A stretch of 64,000 bases of DNA from Maridesulfovibrio bastinii DSM 16055 (GTDB lineage: Bacteria; Desulfobacterota; Desulfovibrionia; Desulfovibrionales; Desulfovibrionaceae), in assembly GCF_000429985.1 (NCBI RefSeq), contig NZ_KE387015.1:1-64000 (forward strand). The letters are read 5' to 3'. This document shows positions 36,515 through 46,275 of the stretch, in pieces. The first letter of the stretch is position 1. Each line of letters opens with the position of its first letter. A program made the translations under genes and the position numbers. The notes below the pieces were generated by a model. It searched no databases and was not told where the DNA came from. It was given only the letters and a program-made list of their open reading frames with translations.

Positions 36515-36969
36515 TGATTTTCCTTTTAAGATTAACGGTAGTTTGACGTATCCTCATATAATGCTAAATTTTTTATTTCAGCTATATAAGGCGCCCGTAA
36601 CTTATGCATAACAACTCCATTTTTATATTAAAATAGAGATGTTATCAGTTGTGAAAATAATCTAACCTAAATTAGCACTCTCAATTTGTTTCTGCAATTC
36701 AGGAATATGAGGACCATTTTCGGCCTTACCAAATCGTGACCTAATACAACTCTCCCAAAAGACAGCACAACGTCCTGATACAAGCTTTTTTAGTGTCTAT
36801 AGGCTTAAGTATTTAAGTTGGCGCCAGCAAATTTTCTGCAGCCGAGATTTTATAGACAAAAGAATCAACAATTTTAATATGATATAGCTTCTAAACACTC
36901 ATAGTCTAATTTTAATAACCTAGCCGCCCTTGACCATGCAAAACATTTGGCTTAAATAGAAAATGAATT
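36515..36969. other. 455-base intergenic region with the arsR promoter
   Basis: No coding frame with a start site was found. At its right end TTGACC (36930-36935), a 17-base spacer and TAAATA (36953-36958) form a good promoter for arsR. The -10 region overlaps TTTGGC-TT-AAATAG, similar to a half of the palindrome at 37304-37319, and may bind the same repressor. Confidence 0.6.
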
Positions 36970-37287
36970 ATGAAAAATTTAGAATTAAATCCTATCAGCA
37001 AAAGCAGCGAGCATTATGAGGTTCGGGCAAAAGTTATGAAGGCCATGGCTCATCCGTCACGGCTTATGATGATTGACGCCTTATCTCATGGTGAAAAATG
37101 TGTATGCGAACTGACGGACCTTGTAGGATACGATATTTCCACAGTTTCCAAGCATTTGCGCATTCTCAAGCAGGCTGGAATTGTTGATGATGACAAGCGT
37201 GGGAAGCAGGTTTTTTACAGGCTTAAGGTCCCGTGTATCTTAAACTTTTTTCATTGTGTGGAATCTGTTATCGCCAACGGCAAATAA
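36970..37287 (+). CDS. ArsR/SmtB-family metalloregulator
   Basis: A 105-residue winged-helix repressor. Seen: KAMAHPSRLMMIDALSHGEKCVCELTDL, with the CxC pair in the ArsR-type ELCVCEL position that binds As(III)/Sb(III) or other soft metals in family members, then DISTVSKHLRILKQAGIV (recognition helix) and RGKQVFYRL (wing). It heads an operon with a membrane permease and a small thioredoxin-like protein. Derepression by a thiophilic metalloid or organoarsenical is the likely signal (inference). Confidence 0.9.
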   Translation: MKNLELNPISKSSEHYEVRAKVMKAMAHPSRLMMIDALSHGEKCVCELTDLVGYDISTVSKHLRILKQAGIVDDDKRGKQVFYRLKVPCILNFFHCVESVIANGK

Positions 37288-37296
37288 TTTTTTTAA

Positions 37297-37325
37297 TTGA
37301 CACTTGGCGAAATAGCCAAATAAAG
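37297..37325 (+). promoter_or_regulatory. Internal promoter with operator palindrome before the permease gene
   Basis: TTGACA at 37297-37302, a 17-base spacer and ATAAAG at 37320-37325. The spacer is almost wholly a palindrome TTGGC-GAAATA-GCCAA (37304-37319), an ideal place for repressor binding, probably by the preceding ArsR protein. Confidence 0.65.
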
Positions 37326-37333
37326 AGAAAGAT

Positions 37334-38383
37334 ATGTCTGAGAATATTACCGAGAAAAAAAGTACAGGCACCGGGACAATCGTTCTGGGAATTATCGCAG
37401 CCGTAGCCGTATGGTACGGTATCTACATGCAACTGCTGCCTTTCTCCGAATGGTTCAGCTACACTCTGCTCAAACAATCTCCCGAAAGCCATCTGGGGTC
37501 AGCAGTGCAATTCTTTGTATATGACACCCCGAAAGTACTTATGCTCCTGCTGATCGTGGTATTTTTTGTAGGGATACTGCGGTCATTTGTAACTGTTGAC
37601 AGAACAAGAAAAATTTTAGCTGGCAGAAGAGAATCAGCGGGGAACGTGCTCGCCGCTCTGCTCGGCGTTGTTACCCCATTCTGCTCATGCTCGGCAGTGC
37701 CACTCTTTATCGGCTTTATGACTGCCGGAGTTCCTCTCGGGGTAACTTTTTCATTCCTGATATCTGCACCCATGGTTAACGAAATAGCCCTTGTGCTCTT
37801 ATACGGGTTGCTGGGCTGGAAAGTTGCCGCACTGTATTTTGCCACTGGAATAATGATCGCAATAGTCGCCGGATGGGTGATGGGTCGCATGAACCTTGAG
37901 AGGCATGTGGAAGACTGGGTTATGGAGATCCGGGCAGGAGAAAGCGGCCTTGAAGACCAGCAGATGAGCTGGAAGCAGAGGTTTGAATACGCGCTCGGGT
38001 CTGTGAAAGAAATCATCGGCCGAGTATGGAAATATGTAATTTTAGGAATCGCTGTGGGTGCAGGTATCCACGGCTATGTACCTGAAGGATACCTTGCTGG
38101 AATCATGGGAGATTCATCATGGTGGTCAGTCCCCCTCTCAGTGGTCATCGGTATCCCCATGTATACAAATGCAGCGGGTATAATTCCTATTGTCGAAGCT
38201 TTGCTGGGCAAAGGAGCGGCACTTGGAACAGTACTGGCTTTTATGATGAGCGTGATAGCTCTTTCGTTCCCGGAAATGGTTATCCTGCGCAAAGTTCTCA
38301 AGCCTAAACTGATAGCCGCTTTTATAGGCGTTGTGGGATGCGGTATCCTGCTCGTAGGTTATTTATTCAACGCTGTTATCTAG
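37334..38383 (+). CDS. DUF318/YraQ-family permease (ArsP-like)
   Basis: A 349-residue protein with about eight membrane spans in two halves separated by a charged loop (about 185-220). The first half has VTPFCSCSAVPLFIGFMTAGVPLG, the conserved CxC-containing signature of this permease family; the second half repeats GIPMYTNAAGIIPIVEALLGKG. ArsP members export trivalent organoarsenicals; others have no known substrate. Genes for ArsR and a two-Cys thioredoxin-like protein flank it, the usual cluster for this family. Confidence 0.88.
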   Translation: MSENITEKKSTGTGTIVLGIIAAVAVWYGIYMQLLPFSEWFSYTLLKQSPESHLGSAVQFFVYDTPKVLMLLLIVVFFVGILRSFVTVDRTRKILAGRRESAGNVLAALLGVVTPFCSCSAVPLFIGFMTAGVPLGVTFSFLISAPMVNEIALVLLYGLLGWKVAALYFATGIMIAIVAGWVMGRMNLERHVEDWVMEIRAGESGLEDQQMSWKQRFEYALGSVKEIIGRVWKYVILGIAVGAGIHGYVPEGYLAGIMGDSSWWSVPLSVVIGIPMYTNAAGIIPIVEALLGKGAALGTVLAFMMSVIALSFPEMVILRKVLKPKLIAAFIGVVGCGILLVGYLFNAVI

Positions 38384-38405
38384 ATAATTTATTAAGGAGT
38401 TAAAA

Positions 38406-38633
38406 ATGAAAATACAGGTCATGGGCCCCGGATGCGCCAAATGCGCAGAGGCTGAAAAAAATGTCAGAGCAGCAGTGGAAGAAAAAGGAATTGATGCAGA
38501 AGTCATCAAAGTTACTGACTTCAAAGAAATTGCCGGATTCGGCGTTTTTGCCACACCGGCAGTAGCAATTGACGGCAAAGTTATGGTCGTGGGCAAAGCT
38601 CCCAGCAAAAAAGAAGTAATGGGCTGGCTTTAA
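38406..38633 (+). CDS. Small thioredoxin-family redox protein (TM0996/MTH895-type)
   Basis: A 75-residue glutaredoxin-like protein with active site GPGCAKCAEAE (CxxC, C10 and C13) and the cis-Pro segment VFATPAVAIDG. This short form accompanies DUF318 permeases and ArsR repressors in many anaerobes. The start has AAGGAG about 8 bases before it. It could keep the permease CxC motif or a metal(loid) substrate reduced (inference). Confidence 0.92.
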   Translation: MKIQVMGPGCAKCAEAEKNVRAAVEEKGIDAEVIKVTDFKEIAGFGVFATPAVAIDGKVMVVGKAPSKKEVMGWL

Positions 38634-38667
38634 CTGACTGAACTAAATCAGTTCAACTTGCATGCTG

Positions 38668-38706
38668 AACAGGATTTTCCTTCATTGGAGAATCCTGTTT
38701 ACTTTT
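38668..38706. terminator. Terminator after the arsR-permease-thioredoxin operon
   Basis: Stem AACAGGATT/AATCCTGTT extended by CC/GG inside (38668-38699), then TTTACTTTTTT on the plus strand. Confidence 0.85.
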
Positions 38707-38755
38707 TTGGCACGACTCATTTAAACATTTTAATTAATGAACTTAATCAAGGTAG

Positions 38756-40834
38756 CTATGAAAACTGCTTATACTCTTTAACATCACCGGCATCACTGGA
38801 CCGCAGCGGCCTGTCAAAAAGATAGCCCTGAACAAGATCACAACCGAGTTGGCGTAAAACAGAAAGCTCACCTTTTTTTTCAACTCCTTCGGCAACAGTT
38901 CTCATGCCCACACTGTCCGCAAGGTCAATAATTGTTTTAACTATAGAAAATTTATCCGGATTATTATTAACGTCAGTTATAAAAGACTTGTCGATTTTTA
39001 AAAAATCTGCGGGGATTCGCTGAAAATATTCAAGCGATGAATATCCTGTTCCAAAATCATCTATCTGCAACCCGATACCGAGTTCTTTAATTTCATCAAG
39101 CACTTTTAAAGAAACATCTATATCTTTCATCAGACCGCTTTCAGTTACTTCTATTTTAAACCTTTGCGGCTTTACCCCGGAATCAAGCATTATTTTTTTA
39201 ATCTTATCAACAAAATCAAGCTGATGAATCTGATGAACAGAAACATTAAAGCTCATAAAAAAATTGTTATCCGGCTTTTCTTTATCCCACTCAGCGACCT
39301 GCGAACAGGCCATTTCTGCAACAAGCAGACCGAGGTCCACTATAATTCCGTTTGATTCAGCAAGGGGGATAAAATTGTCCGGCATAACCAGTCCATGCTC
39401 AGGATGATTCCAGCGCACAAGAGCCTCAAAGCCCACAAGCCTGAATGTAGCCAGATCAACCACAGGCTGATACTCCAGAAAGAACTCTTTCTCTTCAACA
39501 GCCTGATGCAGCTCCCCGGTCATACGGAAGATATCCGCAGCTCTGTCCCGCATTGAACTTTCAAAAAATTTAACAGGAAATTTGTCACTCCCCTTAGCCT
39601 CATACATGGCTGTATCAGCTTCACGCAGCAAATCGTCAACACTGACCGAATCGCGCCCGCCATGTCTGGTTATTCCTATGGAGACATTGATATGGATTTT
39701 ATAATTTTCGATAATAAACGGTCGTTTAAGATCATTAATTATCTTAAGAGACAGTTTCTCAGGTGTAATAGGAGCAGCCCCGTATATAATCAGTGCAAAC
39801 TCATCCCCGCCAAGACGGGCGGATAGCACATTATCAGGAATAATATCTTTAAGCCGTGCAGCAAATGAATTAAGCAGCCAGTCTCCAAAAACATGCCCCA
39901 TGCTGTCATTAATCAATTTAAAATTATCAATGTCCATAAACATGACCGCAATATCTTTACACTTTTCAGAGCTATTCAGACATTGTTCCAGCTCTTCAAC
40001 AAATTTGGACCTGTTTCCCATTCCGGTCAAAGAATCATGATAGGCCTGATAATGCAGCATTTCCCTCTGGTTAAGCCTGTCTGTAATATCCTTAAAAACA
40101 GTTACAATGCTGTACCCCTTGCCATCCCCTCTTCTAAATCCGTCAGAGGCCTGTAAAATCCAGCGTTCCCCGCGATCAGGAAGAACAATCCTGAACTCTA
40201 TTTCAGGGCAATACATGCTTGCTGTGCATCTTCCGTTATTTTCAATAACCATTTGCAGATCATCAGGATGAACACGGCTGTAAAGGACATCCATACCGTC
40301 AAGCACTGCATTTTCATCAAGATTAAGCATTTGTCTGGTATTCAGGGACCATAGATATTCAACTTCACCTTTCTCAGAAATTGACATTTCCAGACTGCAC
40401 ACACCTGCGGCCTGCTGTGAAAAAGCAAGCTTCTGCTGACTTTTGAATCTTTCATCCAAAAAATCGTTAACAGCTGACACAAGCTCAGTTAAATCAACCG
40501 GTTTAAGTAGAAAACGAAAGATGCGTCCTTCATTTATAGCGTGAACAGCCGCGGACAGATCAGCATGTCCGGTAAGCATAATTCTACATATTTCAGGATA
40601 CTTTTCCCGGACTTCTGCCAGAAATTCACTGCCGCTTTTAACCGGCATTTTTTCATCGCTGATAACTACATCCACATGATTTTCTTCAAGCAGGCTCATG
40701 GCCTCTGCCGCGCTCCCGGCAGTCTTCACGTTGAAAGGTTCGTAAAACATCAGACGTTCGAGAGATTTCAGGACGAGTTCTTCATCATCAACAAATAAAA
40801 TAACCGGCTTACCGGCTTTATCCTTCCGCATCAT
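38756..40834 (-). CDS. Response regulator with PAS, GGDEF and EAL domains
   Basis: A 692-residue c-di-GMP enzyme. Order: receiver (about 8-125; VDDEE, phosphorylation Asp in VISDEKMPV, Lys in LLKPVD), PAS (about 140-260), GGDEF (about 270-425; SARLGGDEFALI, intact active site, no obvious RxxD inhibitory site) and EAL (about 435-685; GFEALVRWNHP, EVTESGL, IDDFGTGYSS, TVAEGVE, all main catalytic motifs kept). Both synthesis and breakdown are possible. It follows a PAS sensor kinase (40869-43640) with a 34-base gap, so that kinase is its likely phosphodonor. Confidence 0.93.
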   Translation of the reverse strand: MMRKDKAGKPVILFVDDEELVLKSLERLMFYEPFNVKTAGSAAEAMSLLEENHVDVVISDEKMPVKSGSEFLAEVREKYPEICRIMLTGHADLSAAVHAINEGRIFRFLLKPVDLTELVSAVNDFLDERFKSQQKLAFSQQAAGVCSLEMSISEKGEVEYLWSLNTRQMLNLDENAVLDGMDVLYSRVHPDDLQMVIENNGRCTASMYCPEIEFRIVLPDRGERWILQASDGFRRGDGKGYSIVTVFKDITDRLNQREMLHYQAYHDSLTGMGNRSKFVEELEQCLNSSEKCKDIAVMFMDIDNFKLINDSMGHVFGDWLLNSFAARLKDIIPDNVLSARLGGDEFALIIYGAAPITPEKLSLKIINDLKRPFIIENYKIHINVSIGITRHGGRDSVSVDDLLREADTAMYEAKGSDKFPVKFFESSMRDRAADIFRMTGELHQAVEEKEFFLEYQPVVDLATFRLVGFEALVRWNHPEHGLVMPDNFIPLAESNGIIVDLGLLVAEMACSQVAEWDKEKPDNNFFMSFNVSVHQIHQLDFVDKIKKIMLDSGVKPQRFKIEVTESGLMKDIDVSLKVLDEIKELGIGLQIDDFGTGYSSLEYFQRIPADFLKIDKSFITDVNNNPDKFSIVKTIIDLADSVGMRTVAEGVEKKGELSVLRQLGCDLVQGYLFDRPLRSSDAGDVKEYKQFS

Positions 40835-40868
40835 AATATCATTACCGTCCAGCTTTTTGCGCTAAACT

Positions 40869-43640
40869 TCAGGAATTTTCCGCTATCGGAACCCGTAAAG
40901 TAAAGACTGTGCCTTCTCCAAGCTTCGATTTAAAATCAATACTTCCACCATTTTTTTCCATAATTGAATAGGTGATAGACAGCCCCTGTCCGGTCCCTTT
41001 ACCAACCTCTTTAGTTGTAAAAAATGGATCAAAAATTTTATCTGCATCCTCGTCTTTTATGCCGTTGCCGGTATCGGATATGGAAATTTCGACAAAATTC
41101 TTTTTCACTCTGGTTGAAATATCAATTTTACCCATCGCCCCTGTTACTTTCATTTTATCAGCATTTGTATGAGCCGCATTTACAAGGACATTTAAAACAG
41201 CCTGATTTATTTCACCGGGATTGCACATGACAAGAGGGATATTATCCCCGAGATTCAAGTTCAACTCCGAAGCATATTTCCATTCATTTTTAGCAACAGT
41301 AACAACACTTGAAACAGCATCATTTATGTCTACGGCGGTCTTTTCCTCTACCTCAGGATGAGAAAATTTCTTCATAGCCAGAACAATTGAGGCAACCTGC
41401 TCCACCCCGTGCAGGGAATCCTTTATTGCCATGGGGAATTCTTCTTCAATAAATTCGGAGTTAACTTCTTCCAATGTTTCCAGAAATGAAGATGCAGATT
41501 TTAATTCAGAAGAATCAGACAGTTCTTCCTTTAAAGCGTTGCTTTTTTCTATCAGCGCGGAAACCTTTTCAAAGGTTGATTCAAGGTAAGAAAGATTTCC
41601 GCCTATATACTGAATAGGAGTGTTTATTTCGTGTGCTATTCCAGCAGCAAGCTGACCTACTGCCTCAAGCTTCTGGGCAAATGAAAGCTGACGCTCAAGA
41701 CTTTTCTTTTCGGTTATATCAAAAAGAATCAAAGCAAAACACGGCGCACCATCCATCAGAAGTTCAATACGGCTTAACGAAATAGGAATAATATTACCGT
41801 CAGGGCCTTTAAATGTTAACTCGCGGTCAAGAAAAGATCCTTCTCCTACAAAATCTTCATCCAGAAAATCTTCAATATCACAGAGATCAGACTCCAGAAG
41901 ATTCTGACACCTGCTGGATAGAATCTGTTCTTTATCCAATCCGAAAAGATCCGCGGCCTGCTCGTTGCTGTCCAGAATCTCCATTGTGTCAGGATCAACA
42001 ATGAGAAACGCTGCTTTTATTCCCGTCAAAATTGAATCAAGAATGGTCTGCTGTTCGATAAGATGTTCTTCGGCCCGCTTGCGTTTAGTTATGTCCAGAA
42101 AGACTCCGTGGAAAACATTAGAGGCACTTTCAGACGCACAGTCAGACGAGACCACAGATAAAAAATTCCTGACAACACCGTCAGCTCTTCTGACTCTGAA
42201 TTCAGCCTGTCTGGAAGTTTCATCCCGAAGCGAACAACTTAAGATTTCGTTAATTTTGTGGCGCTCGGCAGGAATAACCAGACTTCTTAAAAAATCTACA
42301 GTAGGAACGATTTCACCGGCATGATATCCGAAAAGTTCAAATGTATGATCAGACCACTCCATACGCTCTGCGCCGGGTATCAGCTCCCAGCTTCCCATAT
42401 TGGCTATTCTCTGGGCGGCGGCAAGGCTGGACTCGCTCTTTCTTATTTTCAGCTCGGACTCTTTTTGAGAGGTGATATCAACATGGGTACCAACAGCTCT
42501 GGTCGGCAGACCTTCGGAATCAAATTCACAGGCGCGGCCACGACTTAATATCCAGCAAAGCCCACCGTCCTTATGCTTCATTCTTATTTCAATTGAATAT
42601 GATTTTCCTTTTTTCAAATCATTTTCAACTTTTTTATCCAGAGCCTGAATATCATCAGGATAAACAAGGCTTCTCAAAACATGTCTGCTGTGTTCCAGCT
42701 CGCCTTCACTGTACCCCAGCATCTCAAAAAATCTCGGACTGAAAAACATTTCATCGTTTTCAAGATCCCACGACCAGACACCGTCATTAACCACATCCAG
42801 TGCCGCTTTAAGCATGTCCTCACTTTTTTTAAGCTCAAGCCGGGCATGCATTATTTCGGTGATATCAGAAAAGAGAACAGCAACTTCACCGGATGACATT
42901 CTATAAACATGATCCCTGAACCAGCGGTCTTCTCCGCTTCCGGTAATAGTCCTCTCGTTACTGAATTCAGATTTTCCGGTTTCCAAAACCCTTCTGAATA
43001 TTTTCTGCAATCCAGATCCCGCAAGATGCGGAAAAGCTTCGATCAGAGATTTTCCAACAGCACCATCCTCCGAAATTCCGGTAATTACCGTTGTGAACTT
43101 GTTAAGACTGGTGACAATAAATTCCTTTCCGTCTTCTGACAGCTTATAGCTGACGTATCCAATGGGCATACTGTCAAAAGCATCACGGCAGTGATTATTA
43201 AAAACCTCCAGTTCTTTATTATGCTCATTTAGAGAGCACAGTTCAGAACATCTATTCAACAGGGATTTTATTCTGCCGGCCAGAAGAACAGCACATGATT
43301 CGGCATTTAAAATATATTCAACGTCATCATGTTCAAGCACCGTATTCATATTTTTTTCAAGCTGTTCCTGATACGCAATAAAAAATACAGGCGTTTTGCG
43401 GTTCTTCAAGCCTTCCCGCAATAATGTGACCAGCTTTGAGTCACTTTCAGCGTAAGAATCGGAACCTGCTACGATTGCAGTAAATTCAAAGTCCTTAACA
43501 GAGTTCAAAGCCTGTGTCAGGTCTTCAAAAATTTTAAAATCTATACGAGGTGTATCCGGGTAATATTTTTCCACAACAATGGAAGGAGCAATATTGCTCC
43601 CTAGCACCATGACTTCCGGTTTGATACTGATATCATGCAT
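40869..43640 (-). CDS. Multi-PAS sensor histidine kinase
   Basis: A 923-residue soluble kinase. Order: an N-terminal receiver-like module without clear phosphorylation Asp (about 1-125), four PAS/PAC units (about 140-640; seen at GYVSYKLSEDGKEF, DGVWSWDLENDEMFFSPRF, GSWELIPGAERMEWSD and KAAFLIVDPDTMEILDSN), then the phospho-acceptor box LAAGIAHEINTPIQY and HATPase with NVLVNAAHTN, DTGNGI and GTGQGLSI. No membrane segment. The ATG at 43640 with GGGGTAG upstream is preferred over a GTG 24 bases earlier. Pairs with the GGDEF/EAL regulator downstream. Confidence 0.9.
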   Translation of the reverse strand: MHDISIKPEVMVLGSNIAPSIVVEKYYPDTPRIDFKIFEDLTQALNSVKDFEFTAIVAGSDSYAESDSKLVTLLREGLKNRKTPVFFIAYQEQLEKNMNTVLEHDDVEYILNAESCAVLLAGRIKSLLNRCSELCSLNEHNKELEVFNNHCRDAFDSMPIGYVSYKLSEDGKEFIVTSLNKFTTVITGISEDGAVGKSLIEAFPHLAGSGLQKIFRRVLETGKSEFSNERTITGSGEDRWFRDHVYRMSSGEVAVLFSDITEIMHARLELKKSEDMLKAALDVVNDGVWSWDLENDEMFFSPRFFEMLGYSEGELEHSRHVLRSLVYPDDIQALDKKVENDLKKGKSYSIEIRMKHKDGGLCWILSRGRACEFDSEGLPTRAVGTHVDITSQKESELKIRKSESSLAAAQRIANMGSWELIPGAERMEWSDHTFELFGYHAGEIVPTVDFLRSLVIPAERHKINEILSCSLRDETSRQAEFRVRRADGVVRNFLSVVSSDCASESASNVFHGVFLDITKRKRAEEHLIEQQTILDSILTGIKAAFLIVDPDTMEILDSNEQAADLFGLDKEQILSSRCQNLLESDLCDIEDFLDEDFVGEGSFLDRELTFKGPDGNIIPISLSRIELLMDGAPCFALILFDITEKKSLERQLSFAQKLEAVGQLAAGIAHEINTPIQYIGGNLSYLESTFEKVSALIEKSNALKEELSDSSELKSASSFLETLEEVNSEFIEEEFPMAIKDSLHGVEQVASIVLAMKKFSHPEVEEKTAVDINDAVSSVVTVAKNEWKYASELNLNLGDNIPLVMCNPGEINQAVLNVLVNAAHTNADKMKVTGAMGKIDISTRVKKNFVEISISDTGNGIKDEDADKIFDPFFTTKEVGKGTGQGLSITYSIMEKNGGSIDFKSKLGEGTVFTLRVPIAENS

Positions 43641-43822
43641 ATTGAATCTACCCCGATAAAACACGTCACCTAGCGAAAAAACACGGTTAAAACAGCATTG
43701 AAACTTTTGTACACCATAAATATGATTCGCAGTCTATTATAGTATAACAGACTAACGCAGATAATGCACATACTTCATTAATGCCTGATCATTCGGAGGG
43801 AATTATCCAATTGAAAACAATA

Positions 43823-44290
43823 TTAATGCTTTTCAAGCTCTTTTCCTCTTGAGCTGAAAGAAATTCCCTGCTGAGAAGAGGCCCCGATCATTATGGACTC
43901 CACAACCGGAGCACTAACTCTTTTAGAGGACTCCCACCTGACCAGAAATTTTGCCCCGGAGCCGCCTTCTTTATCGGACTGCCTGACGACATATCTTATC
44001 GAGCTGAATTCTTTTATTTCTACAGGTTTGTCGACATACTTCTTCAACAGATTTCCATTGGAATCATAGTAATCAACTTGAGTAACACGTATTTTATCAC
44101 TTCTACTTGTATTCCTGATACTTAAAGTAACACTCAATAAAAAAGGACGATCACTGTCCCCAATATAAATGTGTGAATATACAGGAACATAAAGCAATTG
44201 CCCCATGAATGACTCGTGGGCATAACTGCCAACCGGATTGGCAAAAAAGGAAAGGAAAAGAAAAAAGGAGAACAGAATTTTTGATTTCAT
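43823..44290 (-). CDS. Secreted DUF3124 protein
   Basis: A 155-residue protein with a signal peptide (about 1-24, cut near SYA-HES). It keeps the DUF3124 pattern: QLLYVPVYSHIYIGD, LSVTLSIRNTSRSDKIRVTQVDYYDSNGNLLKKY and GGSGAKFLVRWES. Start at 44290 is set by GGAG upstream. The family has no known function; the sequence suggests a small beta-rich periplasmic or lipoprotein-like protein. Monocistronic. Confidence 0.85.
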   Translation of the reverse strand: MKSKILFSFFLFLSFFANPVGSYAHESFMGQLLYVPVYSHIYIGDSDRPFLLSVTLSIRNTSRSDKIRVTQVDYYDSNGNLLKKYVDKPVEIKEFSSIRYVVRQSDKEGGSGAKFLVRWESSKRVSAPVVESIMIGASSQQGISFSSRGKELEKH

Positions 44291-44408
44291 AATTACACTC
44301 CTGTATGGTTTCAAATAAAATACTATTAAAATCATATTTGTGGCAACAAAACATCAGCACTCAAGAAACCTGAAGACACACCCGCTAAAAATACACAGGA
44401 AAATCTAA

Positions 44409-45512
44409 ATGTCATTTCATATAAAAGTCACCATTATTTACATACTTTGCTATCTCTACATACGGCTTTGGATATGCAGAATGCTGAGTGAGAAAAAAAA
44501 GACAAAACTCATCATTCTCATTGCCACCGACATAATGACACTAAGCCTGCCCATAGCTGTTTTCTCCAGAGACTTCATGCCGTTAAATTTAAAGCTTATC
44601 CTTTTGGGCGCAGGTTACACCTGGGCTGCGATCATCGCATGCAGTGTGCCACTGGCGGTCTGCTTTGAACCGTTGAGGATAGGACTAAAATTTCTTGCCC
44701 CCAACCTGAAAATTCCTAAAGAAAAAATTTTTGCCCTGCTCTGCTGCGGTTGCATCATCATGGTTGTAGGCGGATATATCAGTGCAACTTCCCCTGTTGT
44801 TAAGGAAGTTCATTATGATTTTTCCAATGGTACTGGAACAGCTAAAGAATATGACATAGCCGCTGTATCAGATTTTCACGCAGGTGAACTGATGACCAGA
44901 AAGACCGTTGCCAGAATGGTCGAAGCCATTAACAAGACAACACCGGACCTGATAATTCTTGCCGGAGACACGCTTGATTCCAGAGACTGCCTACCAAGTG
45001 GGGCTCTTAAAGAGCTTGCAAAACTGTCTGCACCGCTGGGTAAATATGCTGTGCTTGGCAACCATGAATATTACATCGGTGCCGACTGGTCTGTAGCCAG
45101 ACTGAAAGAACAGGGCATAAATATACTAAGAGACAACAGCACCGTCATAGACAACCGCCTGCTTCTTGTAGGGAGAGATGATTTTGCCGGTCTGCGTTTT
45201 AACTCAACCAGAATCCCATTGGCTGATATCCTTGAGAAAGCACCTGAACTACCGACCATAGTAATTGATCATACCCCCAGAGAACTTGAAGAAGCTGCCG
45301 ATTGCGGAGTTAAACTTCAATTTTCAGGACATACTCATAATGGTCAGCTATTTCCATTCAACTATCTTGTGGACAAAATTTTTGAAAACAGTTTCGGGGA
45401 ACTTATCAAGAAACAAACTGTATTCTATGTCAGTAGCGGAATAGGATTCTGGGGTCCGCCGCTGCGCACCAACAGCAGATCCCAGATAATTCTGATGCGG
45501 ATCACTCTTTAA
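44409..45512 (+). CDS. Membrane-anchored metallophosphoesterase (YkuE/YaeI-like)
   Basis: Residues about 1-135 contain four hydrophobic spans, then a calcineurin-like phosphoesterase domain with all metal motifs: AVSDFHAGEL (DxH), LAGDTLDSRD (GDxxD), VLGNHEYY (GNHE), VIDHTP and SGHTHNGQLFPF (GHTH). YkuE-like proteins act on the outer face of the membrane on lipid or cell-wall-linked phosphates in some species. AGGAAA precedes the ATG. Substrate unknown. Confidence 0.9.
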   Translation: MSFHIKVTIIYILCYLYIRLWICRMLSEKKKTKLIILIATDIMTLSLPIAVFSRDFMPLNLKLILLGAGYTWAAIIACSVPLAVCFEPLRIGLKFLAPNLKIPKEKIFALLCCGCIIMVVGGYISATSPVVKEVHYDFSNGTGTAKEYDIAAVSDFHAGELMTRKTVARMVEAINKTTPDLIILAGDTLDSRDCLPSGALKELAKLSAPLGKYAVLGNHEYYIGADWSVARLKEQGINILRDNSTVIDNRLLLVGRDDFAGLRFNSTRIPLADILEKAPELPTIVIDHTPRELEEAADCGVKLQFSGHTHNGQLFPFNYLVDKIFENSFGELIKKQTVFYVSSGIGFWGPPLRTNSRSQIILMRITL

Positions 45513-45658
45513 GCCCGTCTAATCACAATGGGTACAAATATAAAATACAATTCATATAAAATTTTTTTCCATTTTGATTTACATTCGATCTCCTTCGTGT
45601 ATTATTGAAATAACAATTTACCTTTTACTAACTCAATCGCACCATAAGGAGATCACCT

Positions 45659-46039
45659 ATGGCAAACATGGATTATCCGGGCCCATGCCCCAGTTGTCTG
45701 GGAGTTGACGGTTGCAGCACTGAAGATGGTAAGAAAAAAGCTGTAGCAAATTATTGCAAGGGTCTGGAAATGGAACTGAATTCGTGGAAGGCCCGGCTCT
45801 ATGATGTACTGGTGGAAGTTGACGCAATGGATACCGCCAATAGAGCCAGCGTTACAGACACCATCAATCTGGTTAAATCAACGGTGAAAGAGATTGAAGC
45901 CGTAAAAGATGAAATGACCGACATCTGCCCCATCAATATGAGTGATAAAGAAAGCGAAATAAGCAATAAACTTGATTCGTTAAGAACAAATTACACTAAA
46001 GCTTTAGAAGTAATCAGCCCTGGATGGTTCGGCGGCTGA
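45659..46039 (+). CDS. Hypothetical helical protein with N-terminal Cys cluster
   Basis: Not recognised beyond a vague likeness to small conserved Desulfovibrio proteins. Residues 1-35 hold CPSCLGVDGCS and a later C, which could bind a metal or form disulfides; residues about 40-120 are strongly helical and probably coiled coil, ending PGWFGG. No signal peptide. AAGGAGA 8 bases upstream and a terminator downstream make it a convincing single gene. Confidence 0.82.
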   Translation: MANMDYPGPCPSCLGVDGCSTEDGKKKAVANYCKGLEMELNSWKARLYDVLVEVDAMDTANRASVTDTINLVKSTVKEIEAVKDEMTDICPINMSDKESEISNKLDSLRTNYTKALEVISPGWFGG

Positions 46040-46078
46040 TTTTCAGCCTATGAACATTTGAAATACCTCCTTGAACAA

Positions 46079-46113
46079 GGCCCTGCCTTTACGCAGGGCC
46101 GACAAATTTTTTT
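46079..46113 (+). terminator. Terminator of the 126-aa gene
   Basis: GGCCCTGC/GCAGGGCC stem (46079-46086 with 46093-46100), 6-base loop, T-run at 46106-46113. Confidence 0.9.
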
Positions 46114-46133
46114 GCTTTTATAGCAAATTTAAC

Positions 46134-46162
46134 TTGACTCGTCAGGTTACAAATGATTATGT
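46134..46162 (+). promoter_or_regulatory. Promoter of the RRM gene
   Basis: TTGACT at 46134-46139 and TTATGT at 46157-46162, 17-base spacer. Leaves an untranslated leader of about 140 bases. Confidence 0.5.
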
Positions 46163-46169
46163 GGTCCCT

Positions 46170-46275
46170 GTCAGTCTGAGTATTTTTTTTAAAATTACTC
46201 ACGTTAAGACTGACTTCTTGCAAGAGGCCTTGTACGCACTTGTACTGAGGTCTTATTTTTTAGGTGCAGTGCACC
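46170..46275 (+). promoter_or_regulatory. Folded leader of the RRM gene with attenuator-like hairpin
   Basis: Three hairpins in a row: GTCAGTCT-GAGTA/TACTC-AGACTGAC (46170-46214, U-rich loop); AAGA-CCT-GTAC/GTAC-AGG-TCTT (46222-46254), followed by ATTTTTT as in a terminator; and GGTGCA-G-TGCACC (46263-46275). The layout resembles leaders of cold- or growth-regulated RNA-binding protein genes, where read-through depends on RNA folding. Regulation is inference. Confidence 0.6.
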
